Positions 1 to 12,992 are shown, counted from the first letter of the stretch. The stretch: DNA of 32,472 nucleotides from a bacterium BMS3Bbin13 (GCA_002897735.1 BDTW01000029.1:1-32472), one strand, 5' to 3'. Numbers and translations: made by a program. Notes: generated from the sequence alone by a model not told the origin.

Positions 1-126
1 GGGGACAACATCAAGGTGGTGGTGTCGCTGATTGCGCCGATTGCGATGGAGGAAGGGGTGAGGTTTGCGATCCGCGAGGGCGGTCGCACGGTGGGGGCCG
101 GCGTGGTCTCCAAGGTCATCGAGTGA
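1..126 (+). CDS. tuf: Elongation factor Tu, first copy, 3' end only
   Basis: The window opens in frame inside a tuf gene; 41 C-terminal residues and the TGA stop are present, starting [10 protein letters not shown] and ending VVSKVIE. This is part of domain 3 of EF-Tu, the GTPase that delivers aminoacyl-tRNA to the ribosome. All 126 bases are identical to the end of the complete tuf at 16223-17413, and similarity stops one base after the stop codon, as expected for two copies kept alike by gene conversion. A tuf copy directly before tRNA-Trp and secE corresponds to the tufB position of E. coli. The 5' part lies outside the window. Confidence 0.97.
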   Translation, partial: GDNIKVVVSLIAPIAMEEGVRFAIREGGRTVGAGVVSKVIE

Positions 127-184
127 GCGTGTGTCGCGGCGAACCGCGCGCGTGCGCGCACCGAAAGGTGGTGTGCCGAGTCTT

Positions 185-260
<76 letters not shown>

Positions 261-303
261 TACGGCATTGAACCGGAACACGGGATGAATCGGCGCGGTC
301 GGG

Positions 304-326
304 GGCACTGGGGATTCTCCGGTGCC
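304..326 (+). other. Hairpin between tRNA-Trp and secE
   Basis: GGCACTGG (304-311) pairs with CCGGTGCC (319-326) with one G-U wobble and a 7-nt loop. There is no T-run after it, so it is not an obvious intrinsic terminator. It may mark an RNA processing or stabilising structure at the 5' end of the secE mRNA once the tRNA is removed. The function is inferred only. Confidence 0.3.
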
Positions 327-348
327 GCCGGCCGACGAGCTAGAGAGT

Positions 349-729
349 ATGGCGCAGAAATCGGATACCACCTCCACCTCGCCGCTCGATACGGTGAAGC
401 TCGCGGTCGCGGTGCTGATCCTGGTCGCGGCGGTCGTGGGTTTCTACTGGTTTGTGGATGAGCCGCTGATCTTCCGGGTGCCCGGGCTGCTCGCGGCCAC
501 GGGCATCGCCGTGGCGATCGGCTCGCGGACCCGGGCGGGGCGCGCGATCTGGGCGTTCATCAGCGAGTCGCGCACCGAGGTGCGCAAGGTCGTGTGGCCG
601 ACGCGCCATGAGACGGTGCAGACCACCCTGGTGGTGATCGGTCTGGTGCTGCTGGTTGCGGTGTTTCTGTGGGCGCTGGATCTGGGATTACTCAGGATGG
701 TGCGTGTGCTGACGGGTCAGGGGAGTTGA
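349..729 (+). CDS. secE: Preprotein translocase subunit SecE
   Basis: 126 residues, close to the 127 of E. coli SecE. SecE clamps SecY in the inner-membrane SecYEG channel that exports proteins. The sequence shows two hydrophobic segments at about residues 16-36 and 44-58, a conserved amphipathic cytoplasmic helix with [15 protein letters not shown], and a third transmembrane helix near residues 92-111. This is the three-helix gammaproteobacterial form rather than the single-helix form. The ATG at 349 follows an AGAGAG-type ribosome site; an in-frame GTG at 322 would lie within the upstream hairpin and is unlikely. nusG follows after 4 nt. Confidence 0.96.
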   Translation: MAQKSDTTSTSPLDTVKLAVAVLILVAAVVGFYWFVDEPLIFRVPGLLAATGIAVAIGSRTRAGRAIWAFISESRTEVRKVVWPTRHETVQTTLVVIGLVLLVAVFLWALDLGLLRMVRVLTGQGS

Positions 730-733
730 GGGA

Positions 734-1267
734 ATGACACTGCGCTGGTACGTGGTACACGCCTATTCCGGTTATGAGAATCAGGTGCGCCGCTCGTTGC
801 AGGATCGGATCGAGCGCGGCGGACTTCAGGACCGGTTCGGCCAGATCCTGGTCCCCACCGAAGAGGTGGTCGAGATACGCGAGGGGCAGAAACGGCGCAG
901 CGAGCGCAAGTTCTTTCCCGGCTACGTGCTGGTTCAGATGGAGTTGGACGACGAGACCTGGCACCTGGTCAAGGATGTGCCGCGGGTGATGGGATTCGTG
1001 GGCGGCACCTCGGACCACCCCGCCCCGATCAGCGACCGCGAGGCCGAGGCCATCCTGCAGCGGGTCCAGGAGGGGGTCGAGAAGCCGCGACCGAAGGTGC
1101 TCTTCGAGCCCGGGGAGGTCGTGCGTGTGACCGACGGCCCCTTCAACGACTTCAGCGGCGTGGTCGAGGAGGTCAACTACGAGAAGAACCGCCTGCGGGT
1201 GGCGGTGCTGATCTTCGGCCGGCCGACGCCGGTGGAACTGGAGTTCAGCCAGGTGGAGAAGGGCTGA
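734..1267 (+). CDS. nusG: Transcription termination/antitermination factor NusG
   Basis: 177 residues (E. coli 181). It begins with the NGN domain ([14 protein letters not shown], residues 5-18), which binds the RNA polymerase clamp, and ends with a KOW domain containing [18 protein letters not shown] near residues 125-143, which contacts Rho or ribosomal protein S10. It suppresses pausing, aids Rho and couples transcription to translation. It is translationally linked to secE by a 4-nt gap, with GGAG upstream at 722-725. No abnormality is seen. Confidence 0.98.
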   Translation: MTLRWYVVHAYSGYENQVRRSLQDRIERGGLQDRFGQILVPTEEVVEIREGQKRRSERKFFPGYVLVQMELDDETWHLVKDVPRVMGFVGGTSDHPAPISDREAEAILQRVQEGVEKPRPKVLFEPGEVVRVTDGPFNDFSGVVEEVNYEKNRLRVAVLIFGRPTPVELEFSQVEKG

Positions 1268-1641
1268 TCACCCGGGAGTCCGTCCGAGTCATCCGTGCGT
1301 AGCGGGACGTGCGGGGAATCAAGGGCCGTTTTGCGATTCTTCAAGGAGAATAGTGATTCTATTCGACGGGAAGGATCGCGGACATGGGCCGATTTCCCAT
1401 CGCCGCCGCAGTCCACGATTATTCGGACGAACTCCAGAGGATCGTCGCGGGGCGCACGGTGGCGAGGACCCCGCGGTGATCGATGACCCCGCCCAATGCA
1501 GCGACTGGAACGGGCGTGGGGTCGCTTTACGAATCCCGTGCGCCGGTCGACCGGCGCACGGTAATTGCGTGAGCGCACCGGGTCGCCGGTGACGACAACC
1601 CCGGGGAGCCGAGAGGCGATTGCACCCGGTAGGAGTGGATG
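1268..1641 (+). promoter_or_regulatory. nusG-rplK intergenic leader, probable rplK promoter region
   Basis: 374 nt with no convincing gene. In related bacteria the rplKAJL-rpoBC promoter and an L1 translational operator lie here. An AT-rich patch holds a weak promoter candidate: TTGCGA at 1331-1336, then TGATTCTAT at 1354-1362 (an extended -10-like string, although the spacing is long). The same patch forms a hairpin GAATAG-TGATT-CTATTC (1348-1364). Further down are a small stem ATGGG/CCCAT (1384-1400) and a 26-nt perfect palindrome (listed separately). AGGAG at 1631-1635 is the rplK ribosome site. The exact promoter and the L1 site could not be fixed by eye. Confidence 0.5.
1536..1561 (+). 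repeat. 26-nt perfect palindrome in the rplK leader
   Basis: The two 13-nt arms are exact reverse complements, centred between 1548 and 1549 (left arm CCGTGCGCCGGTC). As RNA it would fold into a very stable hairpin about 80 nt before the rplK start. No T-run follows, so it is not a standard terminator. It may be a regulatory or RNase-target hairpin, or a protein-binding palindrome. Confidence 0.6.
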
Positions 1642-2073
1642 ATGGCAAAGAGGATACAGGCCTATATCAAGCTTCAGGTGCCGGCCGGGAAGGCCAATCC
1701 CAGCCCCCCGGTGGGGCCTGCGTTGGGTCAGCACGGCGTAAACATCATGGAGTTCTGCAAGGCCTTCAATGCGCACACCCAGGGGGTGGAACAGGGCCTG
1801 CCGACGCCGGTGGTCATCACCGTGTATTCGGACCGCAGCTTCACCTTCGTGACCAAGACGCCGCCGGCCGCGGTCCTGTTGAAGAAGGCCCTGGGTCTGC
1901 AGAAGGGCAGTGCCACCCCCAACAGCAACAAGGTGGGTAAGGTGACACGGGCGCAGCTCGAGGAGATCGTCAAGGCCAAGGCGCCGGACCTCACCGCGGC
2001 CGATATCGACGCGGGTGTGCGCACCATCGCCGGCAGCGCCCGCAGTATGGGCATCGAAGTGGAGGGCGTCTGA
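1642..2073 (+). CDS. rplK: 50S ribosomal protein L11
   Basis: 143 residues (E. coli 142). It starts [20 protein letters not shown] and has the proline-rich [19 protein letters not shown] segment. L11 forms the GTPase-associated centre with 23S rRNA and L10-L12 and is the target of thiostrepton-type drugs in other bacteria. Two adjacent ATGs exist (1639 and 1642). The second gives the family N-terminus and the better 6-nt spacing from AGGAG at 1631-1635. rplA follows after 2 nt. Confidence 0.98.
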   Translation: MAKRIQAYIKLQVPAGKANPSPPVGPALGQHGVNIMEFCKAFNAHTQGVEQGLPTPVVITVYSDRSFTFVTKTPPAAVLLKKALGLQKGSATPNSNKVGKVTRAQLEEIVKAKAPDLTAADIDAGVRTIAGSARSMGIEVEGV

Positions 2074-2075
2074 CC

Positions 2076-2771
2076 ATGGCGAAACTCTCCAAACGTATGC
2101 GGGCCATCCGCGGGAAACTGGTGCCGGGAAGGCTGTACGCGGTCGATGAGGCGCTTCAGCTCCTCAAGGAGTTTCCGCAGGCCCGTTTCCGCGAGTCCGT
2201 GGACGTGGCGTTCAACCTGGGTGTCGATCCGCGCAGATCCGATCAGGTGGTACGCGGATCCACCGTGTTGCCCCACGGGACCGGAAAATCGGTCCGGGTG
2301 GCGGTGTTCGCGCAGGGTGCCAACGCCGATGCGGCGCGCGCCGCCGGCGCCGAGTTGGTGGGGTTCGAGGATCTGGCGGAGCGCATCAAGGGCGGCTCGC
2401 TGGACTTCGACGTTGCGATCGCATCGCCGGACGCGATGCGTGTGGTGGGCCAGCTGGGTCCGATCCTCGGCCCGCGCGGGTTGATGCCGAATCCCAAGGT
2501 AGGAACGGTGACACCCGACGTGGCCGGCGCAGTGCGCAACGCGAAGGCGGGCCAAGTACGCTACCGGACCGACAAGGCCGGCATCGTCCACTGTACGATC
2601 GGCAAGGTCGACTTCGAGGCTTCCGCCCTGAAGGAGAACCTTCGGGCGCTGCTCGCCGATCTGCAGAAGGCGAAGCCCTCGGCGGCCAAGGGGATCTACC
2701 TGAAGAAGATCACCCTGTCCTCGACCATGGGTGCGGGCATTACGCTCGATCAGAGTTCGCTCGCCGGCTAG
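2076..2771 (+). CDS. rplA: 50S ribosomal protein L1
   Basis: 231 residues (E. coli 234). It has the hallmark [18 protein letters not shown] near residues 130-147, and begins [15 protein letters not shown]1 forms the mobile L1 stalk at the ribosomal E site. In E. coli it also represses its own rplK-rplA mRNA; the very tight coupling (2-nt gap) to rplK fits that scheme, but the operator itself was not identified here. The stop codon lies inside a GCCGGC-TA-GCCGGC palindrome (2763-2776). Confidence 0.98.
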   Translation: MAKLSKRMRAIRGKLVPGRLYAVDEALQLLKEFPQARFRESVDVAFNLGVDPRRSDQVVRGSTVLPHGTGKSVRVAVFAQGANADAARAAGAELVGFEDLAERIKGGSLDFDVAIASPDAMRVVGQLGPILGPRGLMPNPKVGTVTPDVAGAVRNAKAGQVRYRTDKAGIVHCTIGKVDFEASALKENLRALLADLQKAKPSAAKGIYLKKITLSSTMGAGITLDQSSLAG

Positions 2772-2780
2772 CCGGCGGGA

Positions 2781-2801
2781 GGGGCGCCGTTGCCGCGCCC
2801 C
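2781..2801 (+). other. Hairpin just after rplA
   Basis: GGGGCGC (2781-2787) and GCGCCCC (2795-2801) make a 7-bp GC stem around a 7-nt loop, directly downstream of the rplA stop. The following sequence (accaggcttt) is not a clear T-run. It could be a weak terminator or processing site between rplKA and rplJL, upstream of the L10 leader. Confidence 0.4.
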
Positions 2802-2847
2802 ACCAGGCTTTGGGGTCGATCCGTCCCTTTCCGGGGGCGGGGAGGCC

Positions 2848-2932
2848 GTCAAAGACCGCAGGTGCCTCCGGAGTCCGTTCGGGCTCCCGGGGCTTAATGG
2901 GCCCGGGCCCGGCCTGCGCAGACGGTGGACCC
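2848..2932 (+). promoter_or_regulatory. L10 leader: autoregulatory RNA upstream of rplJ
   Basis: This stretch carries the signature strings of the ribosomal L10 leader family: AGACCGCAGGTGCC (2853-2866), GGCTTAAT (2891-2898) and CCTGCGCAGACGGTG (2913-2927). CGCAGG (2857-2862) pairs exactly with CCTGCG (2913-2918), closing the conserved structure. In E. coli the L10-(L7/L12)4 complex binds this RNA and represses rplJ-rplL translation. The element sits about 120 nt upstream of the rplJ start, the usual arrangement. The match is from recall of the family's conserved strings, not from a search. Confidence 0.9.
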
Positions 2933-3052
2933 AGCGTCAGTGATGTCTGGCGTCGTTCACCGCACGGGCGGGCGCCCTCGCGGGCGTCCACGAGTCCACA
3001 ACGGGCACGTGGCGGCGGGAAGATGGTCGCGCGGTGCCATGAGGTGACAGAC

Positions 3053-3580
3053 GTGCCACTCGTACTGGAAGAAAAGAAGTCGATTGTCGCGGAGGTCAAC
3101 GCCGTGGCTGCGGACGCTCATTCGGCGGTCGCGGCCGAGTACCGGGGTTTGAGCGTCCAGGAGATGACGGATCTGCGCCGCTCTGCGCGCGACGGCGGCG
3201 TCTATCTCAGGGTCGTGAAAAATACTCTGGCACGCCGGGCCCTGCAGGGCACCGCGTTTGAGTGCATGCAGGAAGGTCTCGTGGGGCCGCTGCTCCTGGC
3301 ATTCTCCAAGGAGGAGCCGGGCGCCGCGGCGCGTGTGGTCAGCGAGTTTTCCAAGGGCCACGATAAGCTCGTGCCCAGGCTGATCGCAGTCGGGGGGCAG
3401 TTGCTCCCCGCGGCCGAGTTGCAGCGCCTCGCCACGCTCCCCACCCGGGAGCAGGCCATCAGCTTGCTGATGGCGGTGATGCGTGCGCCGCTCGACAAGC
3501 TCGCCCGCACCCTCAATGAGATCCCCGGGAAGCTCGTTCGGACCCTTGCGGCGGTCCGCGACCAGAAGCAGGCCTTATAA
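3053..3580 (+). CDS. rplJ: 50S ribosomal protein L10, with extended C-terminus
   Basis: 175 residues starting from GTG; E. coli L10 has 165. The GTG at 3053 gives (M)[14 protein letters not shown], matching the family N-terminus, with GAGGTGA at 3041-3047 as ribosome site. L10 anchors L7/L12 dimers to the GTPase centre. The N-terminal rRNA-binding domain is typical ([24 protein letters not shown]). The C-terminal L12-binding helix carries about ten extra residues, between LLMAVM and [10 protein letters not shown], compared with E. coli. The long in-frame extension upstream of the GTG overlaps the leader RNA and is not coding. Confidence 0.97.
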   Translation: MPLVLEEKKSIVAEVNAVAADAHSAVAAEYRGLSVQEMTDLRRSARDGGVYLRVVKNTLARRALQGTAFECMQEGLVGPLLLAFSKEEPGAAARVVSEFSKGHDKLVPRLIAVGGQLLPAAELQRLATLPTREQAISLLMAVMRAPLDKLARTLNEIPGKLVRTLAAVRDQKQAL

Positions 3581-3658
3581 ACGGGATACCCGGAGGTCGC
3601 GTGCCGTGCCGGCCGCGCCCGGGTCCACCGGACCACTGACGATTCAGGAGATTCAACC

Positions 3659-4036
3659 ATGTCCGTATCCAAAGAAGAGATTCTCGAGACCATCGCCGGC
3701 ATGACGGTGATGGATGTCGTCGACCTGATCTCCGCGATGGAAGAGAAGTTCGGCGTCTCCGCCGCGGCGGCGGTCGCAGCGGCGCCCGCCGCCGCGGGCG
3801 GCGCCGAAGCCGTCGCCGAGGAGCAGACCGAGTTCGACGTGGTGCTGTCGAGCTTCGGTTCGAACAAGGTGAGCGTCATCAAGGTAGTGCGCGCGCTGAC
3901 CGGCCTGGGCCTGAAGGAGGCCAAGGACCTCGTCGAGGGCGCCCCGTCGACCGTCAAGGAAGGGGTGTCGAAGGACGAGGCGGCCGATATGAAGAAGAAG
4001 CTTGAGGAAGCGGGCGCCAGCGTCGAGATCAAGTAA
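3659..4036 (+). CDS. rplL: 50S ribosomal protein L7/L12
   Basis: 125 residues (E. coli 121). The N-terminal dimerisation domain ([20 protein letters not shown]) is followed by an Ala/Gly-rich hinge at about residues 37-55 and the factor-binding C-terminal domain with [20 protein letters not shown]. It is present in several copies on the stalk, where it recruits EF-Tu, EF-G and other GTPases. AGGAG at 3646-3650 precedes the ATG. rplJ lies 78 nt upstream. Confidence 0.98.
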   Translation: MSVSKEEILETIAGMTVMDVVDLISAMEEKFGVSAAAAVAAAPAAAGGAEAVAEEQTEFDVVLSSFGSNKVSVIKVVRALTGLGLKEAKDLVEGAPSTVKEGVSKDEAADMKKKLEEAGASVEIK

Positions 4037-4224
4037 GGATCGACGCGGACTGAATGACTTTGCCGATGGGTGAAGCATGGCGGCGGGTGGGGCCGGTGGC
4101 GGATGGTCGCCGGCTCGCGCCCGCCTGTTCGCGCGTTGTTGCGCGCCGGAGGGTCGCCGCGACGGCCGCACCGGCTCGCGTGCCCGCGCCGGGTAACACG
4201 TTCTGATCGAGAGGGACCACCGCG
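4037..4224 (+). other. rplL-rpoB gap with hairpins
   Basis: 188 nt without a gene. It contains GC-rich inverted repeats, the clearest being GCGCG-TTGTTG-CGCGC (4131-4146). In E. coli the same gap holds a partial terminator and an RNase III site that lower rpoBC expression relative to the ribosomal proteins. The sequence here is compatible with that role, but no T-run terminator is visible. Confidence 0.35.
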
Positions 4225-8304
<4,080 letters not shown>

Positions 8305-8315
8305 GGCGATCGGCC

Positions 8316-8363
8316 GGGCGGATATCGCCCGAAATGGCCTGACGGGACGCCCGCGGGCGTCCC
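8316..8363 (+). other. Two hairpins in the rpoB-rpoC gap
   Basis: GGGCG-GATAT-CGCCC (8316-8330) is followed by a 20-nt perfect palindrome at 8344-8363 (left arm GGGACGCCCG). They lie between the rpoB stop and the rpoC ribosome site, and no T-run follows. They probably act on mRNA stability or processing, since beta and beta' are needed in equal amounts. The function is inferred. Confidence 0.45.
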
Positions 8364-8387
8364 GGAACTTACAGGACAGGTGACGCG

Positions 8388-11300
8388 ATGAAAGATTTAC
8401 TGAATCTTCTCAAACAACAAGGGCAGGTCGATGACTTCGATGTCATCCGCATCGGTCTGGCCTCGCCCGATATGATCCACTCCTGGTCCTATGGAGAGGT
8501 CAAGAAGCCCGAGACCATCAACTACCGAACGTTCAAGCCGGAGCGCGACGGATTGTTCTGCGCCAAGATCTTCGGGCCCATCAAGGATTACGAGTGCCTG
8601 TGCGGCAGGTACAAGCGGCTCAAGCACCGCGGTGTGATCTGCGAGAAGTGCGGCGTCGAGGTGACGGTCGCGAAGGTGCGCCGCGAGCACATGGGGCATA
8701 TCGAACTGGCGAGCCCGGTCGCCCATATCTGGTTCCTGAAATCGTTGCCGTCCCGGATCGGGCTGCTTCTGGATATGACCCTGCGCGATATCGAGCGAGT
8801 GCTCTATTTCGAGGCCTTCGTCGTGGTCGATCCCGGGATGACCCAACTCGAGCGCGGCCAGCTGCTGACCGACGAGCAATACCTGGAGGCCATCGAGGAG
8901 AACGGGGACGAGTTCGACGCACGCATGGGCGCCGAGGCGGTCTACGGGTTGCTCAAGTCCCTGGATCTGCGCACGGAGGCCGTCCGGCTGCACGACGAGA
9001 TCGTGAGCACGGCGTCGGACGCGAAGCTCAAGCGCTTCTCCAAGCGCCTCAAGCTGATCGAGTCGTTCCTGGACTCCGGCAATCGCCCGGAGTGGATGAT
9101 CCTCACCGTTCTCCCGGTACTGCCGCCCGACCTGCGCCCGCTCGTGCCGCTCGACGGCGGCCGGTTCGCGACCTCGGATCTGAATGATCTGTATCGGCGG
9201 GTCATCAACCGTAACAATCGTCTCAAGCGTCTGCTCGAGCTGAACGCGCCCGACATCATCGTTCGCAACGAGAAGCGCATGTTGCAGGAATCGGTGGATG
9301 CCCTCCTGGACAACGGGCGTCGCGGCCGGGCGATCACCGGGACCAACAAGCGCCCCCTTAAATCACTTGCGGACATGATCAAGGGCAAGCAGGGGCGCTT
9401 CCGTCAGAACCTGCTGGGCAAGCGCGTCGACTATTCCGGGCGCTCGGTGATCGTGGTGGGTCCCACCCTGCGTCTGCATCAGTGCGGACTGCCCAAGAAG
9501 ATGGCGCTGGAGTTGTTCAAGCCTTTCATTTTCGGGAAGCTCCAGCTCCGCGGTCTGGCCACGACCATCAAGGCCGCGAAGAAGATGGTGGAGCGCGAGG
9601 TCGCCGAGGTCTGGGACATCCTCGAGGGAGTGATCCGTGAACATCCGGTGATGCTGAACCGGGCGCCGACGTTGCACCGTCTCGGTATCCAGGCCTTCGA
9701 GCCGGTGCTGATCGAGGGCAAGGCGATCCAGCTGCATCCCCTCGTGTGCGCGGCGTTCAATGCCGACTTCGACGGCGATCAGATGGCGGTTCATGTGCCG
9801 CTGTCGCTGGAGGCGCAAATCGAGGCGCGGGTGTTGATGATGTCCACCAACAACATCCTGTCGCCGGCGAACGGCGAGCCCATCATCGTTCCTTCCCAGG
9901 ACGTGGTGCTCGGCTTGTATTACATGACCCGTGAGGCCGTCAACGCCCCCGGCGAGGGCATGATGTTCTCCGATGTGGCCGAGGTGCATCGCGCCTACGA
10001 AAGCCGTGTGGCCGCTCTGCACGCGAAGGTCAAGGTGCGGATCCGCGAAGTCGTGAAGGGGGAGGATGGAGATCGTCGCGAAGTGCGCCGGATCGTGGAT
10101 ACCACCGTGGGCCGCGCCCTGCTCTCGGAGGTCCTTCCCGAGGGGATGTCCTTCGATCTGATCAACCAGGACATGAACAAGAAGGCGATCTCCCGTCTCA
10201 TCAATTTCGCCTACCGCGATGTCGGTCTGAAAGAGACGGTCATATTCGCCGATCAGCTTATGTATACGGGGTTCTACTACGCGACCCGATCGGGTGCGTC
10301 GTTCGGGGTGGAGGATATGGTGGTCCCGGAGCAGAAACTCGAAATCCTGGCTCGGGCCGAATCCCAGGTCAAGGACATCGAGGCCCAGTATGCGTCCGGG
10401 CTGGTGACCAACGGCGAGCGTTACAACAAGGTTGTGGACATCTGGTCGCATACCAACGATGTGGTCGCCAGGGCGATGATGGATAAGCTGGGTTCCGATG
10501 AGGTGAAAGACTCCCGGGGGAACATGGTCAAGCAGAAGTCGTTCAATCCGATCTTCATGATGGCGGACTCCGGGGCGCGCGGCAGCACCCAGCAGATTCG
10601 CCAGCTCGCCGGCATGCGCGGTTTGATGGCCAAGCCGGACGGGTCGATCATCGAGACGCCGATCACGGCCAATTTCCGGGAAGGGCTGGACGTATTGCAG
10701 TATTTCATCTCCACCCACGGCGCACGCAAGGGCCTCGCGGATACCGCGCTCAAGACGGCGAACTCGGGTTATCTCACCCGTCGGTTGGTCGACGTTGCGC
10801 AGGACCTGGTGGTGACGGAATTCGATTGCGGCACTACCGAGAGTCTGTTGATGGCGCCTTTGGTGGAGGGCGGTGACGTAGTGGAGCCGCTCCGCGATCG
10901 GGTCCTCGGACGCACCGTGACGTGCGAAGTCACCAAGCCGGGCACCGACGAGGTGCTCATCCCGGTCGGCACGCTGCTCGACGAGCACTGGGTGGCGCAA
11001 CTCGATCAGTTGGGTATCGACCGGGTCATGGTCCGCTCGCCCATCTCCTGCGCGACCCGCCATGGGGTCTGCGCGGCCTGTTATGGTCGCGATCTGGCGC
11101 GCGGGCATCGGGTAAACCTCGGTGAGGCGGTGGGGGTCATTGCCGCCCAGAGTATCGGTGAGCCGGGTACCCAGCTTACGATGCGGACCTTCCACATCGG
11201 GGGTGCCGCGTCCCGGACGGTTGCGATCAACAGCGTGGAGATCAAGTCCAAGGGGACGGTGAAGCTGCGCAACATCAAGCTGGTCAAGCACAAGAAGACC

Positions 11301-12725
11301 GGCAACTATGTGGCCGTCTCCCGTTCGGGCGAACTGGCGGTCATGGACGAGATGGGACGCGAACGCGAGCGCTACAAGGTGCCTTACGGTGCGGTCCTCA
11401 CCGTGGAGGACGGCGAGGCCGTGGAACAGGGCCAGGTCGTGGCGAATTGGGACCCGCACACGCATCCGGTGGTGACCGAAGTGGCCGGACGGTTGCGCTA
11501 CTCGGACTTCATCGAGGGGGTTACCGTGTTGCTTCAGGCCGACGAGATGACCGGCCTGAGCTCCATGGTGATCATGGATCCCAAACAGCGGGGTGCGGTG
11601 GGCAAAGACCTGCGTCCGATGATCCGCCTGCTGGACGAGAACGGCGAGGATGTGTGTATCGCCGGCACGGACAAGCCGGCCCAGTACTATCTGCCGCCGG
11701 GGGCCATCGCCAGCGTCGATGACGGCGCCTGGGTGGGTGTCGGCGACGTCATCGCCCGTATCCCGCAGGAGTCGAGCAAGACCCGCGATATCACCGGAGG
11801 TCTTCCCAGGGTGGCCGACCTGTTCGAGGCCCGCAAGCCCAAGGAGCCGGCGATCCTCGCCGAGACCTCCGGGACCATGAGCTTCGGCAAGGATACCAAG
11901 GGGCGCCAGCGCCTGATCATCACCGACGCCGAAGGCACCCAGCACGAGGAACTGATTCCGAAGTGGCGTCACATCACCGTCTTCGAGGGCGAGCACGTGG
12001 AGAAGGGCGAGCCCATCGCCGACGGGGAGCACAACCCGCACGATATTCTGCGTCTGCTGGGTGTGACCGCGCTGGCGGCCTACCTCGTCAAGGAGATCCA
12101 GGACGTCTACCGCCTCCAGGGTGTGCGGATCAATGACAAGCATATCGAGATCGTGATCCGGCAGATGTTGCGCAAGGTGGAGGTGACCGACCCGGGCGAG
12201 AGCCGTTTCCTCAAGGGGGAGCGGGCCGAGCGCGCCGGGGTGTTGGAGGAGAACGAACGGCTGGAACGTGACGGCAAGGCGCTGGCGCGCTTCGACCCGA
12301 TCCTGCTTGGAATCACCAAGGCGTCCTTGTCGACGGATTCATTCATCTCGGCGGCCTCCTTCCAGGAGACGACCCGGGTGCTGACCGAGGCGGCGGTCCG
12401 GGGACTGAGTGATCCGCTACGCGGGCTCAAGGAGAACGTGATCGTGGGCCGGCTCATTCCGGCGGGCACCGGGCAGGTCTACCATGCCGAGCGTCGCCGT
12501 CGGCGTGCGGGCGGCCTTGCGGGTCTCGGGCTGGAGACCTCCGAGGAGCCGCTCGACCCGGAGGCTGCATTCGTGAACCAGGCACCCGTGGAGCAGGCAC
12601 CCGTGGAGCAGGCACCCGTGGAGCAGGCGGCCACGGACCAGGTGGCCACGGACCAGGTGGCCACGGATCAGGTGGCCACGGATCAGGTGGCCACGGATCA
12701 GGCATTGGACGCATCGGGGTCCTGA
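8388..12725 (+). CDS. rpoC: DNA-directed RNA polymerase subunit beta' with repetitive C-terminal tail
   Basis: 1445 residues (E. coli 1407). Zinc site 1 is C70, C72, C85 and C88. The catalytic Mg motif NADFDGD is at 458-464. Zinc site 2 is C814, C888, C895 and C898. All are at the same numbers as in E. coli. The bridge-helix and trigger-loop region, with [20 protein letters not shown], is intact. After the conserved end of the protein comes an added tail of about 50 residues containing three QAPVE and five [10 protein letters not shown] units, encoded by 15-bp tandem repeats. The tail is acidic, low-complexity and probably disordered. The ATG at 8388 follows AGGACAGGTGA. Confidence 0.99.
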   Translation: MKDLLNLLKQQGQVDDFDVIRIGLASPDMIHSWSYGEVKKPETINYRTFKPERDGLFCAKIFGPIKDYECLCGRYKRLKHRGVICEKCGVEVTVAKVRREHMGHIELASPVAHIWFLKSLPSRIGLLLDMTLRDIERVLYFEAFVVVDPGMTQLERGQLLTDEQYLEAIEENGDEFDARMGAEAVYGLLKSLDLRTEAVRLHDEIVSTASDAKLKRFSKRLKLIESFLDSGNRPEWMILTVLPVLPPDLRPLVPLDGGRFATSDLNDLYRRVINRNNRLKRLLELNAPDIIVRNEKRMLQESVDALLDNGRRGRAITGTNKRPLKSLADMIKGKQGRFRQNLLGKRVDYSGRSVIVVGPTLRLHQCGLPKKMALELFKPFIFGKLQLRGLATTIKAAKKMVEREVAEVWDILEGVIREHPVMLNRAPTLHRLGIQAFEPVLIEGKAIQLHPLVCAAFNADFDGDQMAVHVPLSLEAQIEARVLMMSTNNILSPANGEPIIVPSQDVVLGLYYMTREAVNAPGEGMMFSDVAEVHRAYESRVAALHAKVKVRIREVVKGEDGDRREVRRIVDTTVGRALLSEVLPEGMSFDLINQDMNKKAISRLINFAYRDVGLKETVIFADQLMYTGFYYATRSGASFGVEDMVVPEQKLEILARAESQVKDIEAQYASGLVTNGERYNKVVDIWSHTNDVVARAMMDKLGSDEVKDSRGNMVKQKSFNPIFMMADSGARGSTQQIRQLAGMRGLMAKPDGSIIETPITANFREGLDVLQYFISTHGARKGLADTALKTANSGYLTRRLVDVAQDLVVTEFDCGTTESLLMAPLVEGGDVVEPLRDRVLGRTVTCEVTKPGTDEVLIPVGTLLDEHWVAQLDQLGIDRVMVRSPISCATRHGVCAACYGRDLARGHRVNLGEAVGVIAAQSIGEPGTQLTMRTFHIGGAASRTVAINSVEIKSKGTVKLRNIKLVKHKKTGNYVAVSRSGELAVMDEMGRERERYKVPYGAVLTVEDGEAVEQGQVVANWDPHTHPVVTEVAGRLRYSDFIEGVTVLLQADEMTGLSSMVIMDPKQRGAVGKDLRPMIRLLDENGEDVCIAGTDKPAQYYLPPGAIASVDDGAWVGVGDVIARIPQESSKTRDITGGLPRVADLFEARKPKEPAILAETSGTMSFGKDTKGRQRLIITDAEGTQHEELIPKWRHITVFEGEHVEKGEPIADGEHNPHDILRLLGVTALAAYLVKEIQDVYRLQGVRINDKHIEIVIRQMLRKVEVTDPGESRFLKGERAERAGVLEENERLERDGKALARFDPILLGITKASLSTDSFISAASFQETTRVLTEAAVRGLSDPLRGLKENVIVGRLIPAGTGQVYHAERRRRRAGGLAGLGLETSEEPLDPEAAFVNQAPVEQAPVEQAPVEQAATDQVATDQVATDQVATDQVATDQALDASGS
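12579..12698 (+). repeat. In-frame 15-bp tandem repeat at the 3' end of rpoC
   Basis: Eight consecutive 15-nt units: three identical copies of caggcacccgtggag (12579-12623), then five copies of the related caggtggccacgga[c/t], the first with a C for T change (12624-12698). The period is a multiple of three and in phase with rpoC codons, giving QAPVE x3 and Q[AV]ATD x5 (residues 1398-1437). Near-perfect identity of units points to recent expansion by slippage or unequal recombination. Confidence 0.95.
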
Positions 12726-12750
12726 TTGGACCCGACTGGCGGGACGACGC

Positions 12751-12779
12751 TTGACAGCGCAGGGCGGCGTCCTTAGAAT
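12751..12779 (+). promoter_or_regulatory. Sigma-70 promoter of the str operon
   Basis: TTGACA (12751-12756) is a perfect -35, followed by a 17-bp spacer and TAGAAT (12774-12779), a five-of-six -10. Transcription should start near 12785-12786. The bases after the -10 are GC-rich (cgcctg), like the discriminators of stringently controlled ribosomal promoters. It lies 26 nt after the rpoC stop and 214 nt before the rpsL start. Confidence 0.85.
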
Positions 12780-12780
12780 C

Positions 12781-12827
12781 GCCTGTCTTCCGACAGGCCG
12801 GGTTTTTCCGGCCTGTCGTTTGTTTTC
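12781..12827 (+). terminator. Intrinsic terminator/attenuator with competing hairpin
   Basis: GACAGGCCGG (12792-12801) and CCGGCCTGTC (12808-12817) form a perfect 10-bp stem over a GTTTTT loop, followed by the T-rich tail GTTTGTTTTC (12818-12827): a good rho-independent terminator. A second copy of GCCTGTC at 12781-12787 can pair instead with GACAGGC (12792-12798) through a TTCC loop, which would break the terminator. It may end rpoBC transcripts and also attenuate transcripts from the overlapping str promoter. Confidence 0.8.
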
Positions 12828-12992
12828 GGGCTCGGCCGGTTCCTTCGGCCGGCCTGGGGTAAGGGTCTACCGCGGTAGCGGGAAGACGACCGGCTTCGCG
12901 CAGAAAGCCTGGGCGAGGAGGGGTCGCTTGCTCTCGTTTTTCCGTGTCCGGGCCCGGATTACGGTCACCCGCAGAGTGGAGTCGGGGATGTC

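Noticed and set aside
12579-12698. Possible CRISPR array because of regular short repeats
   Set aside because: The units are contiguous with no spacers, are 15 bp long, and are in frame with rpoC. This is a coding tandem repeat.
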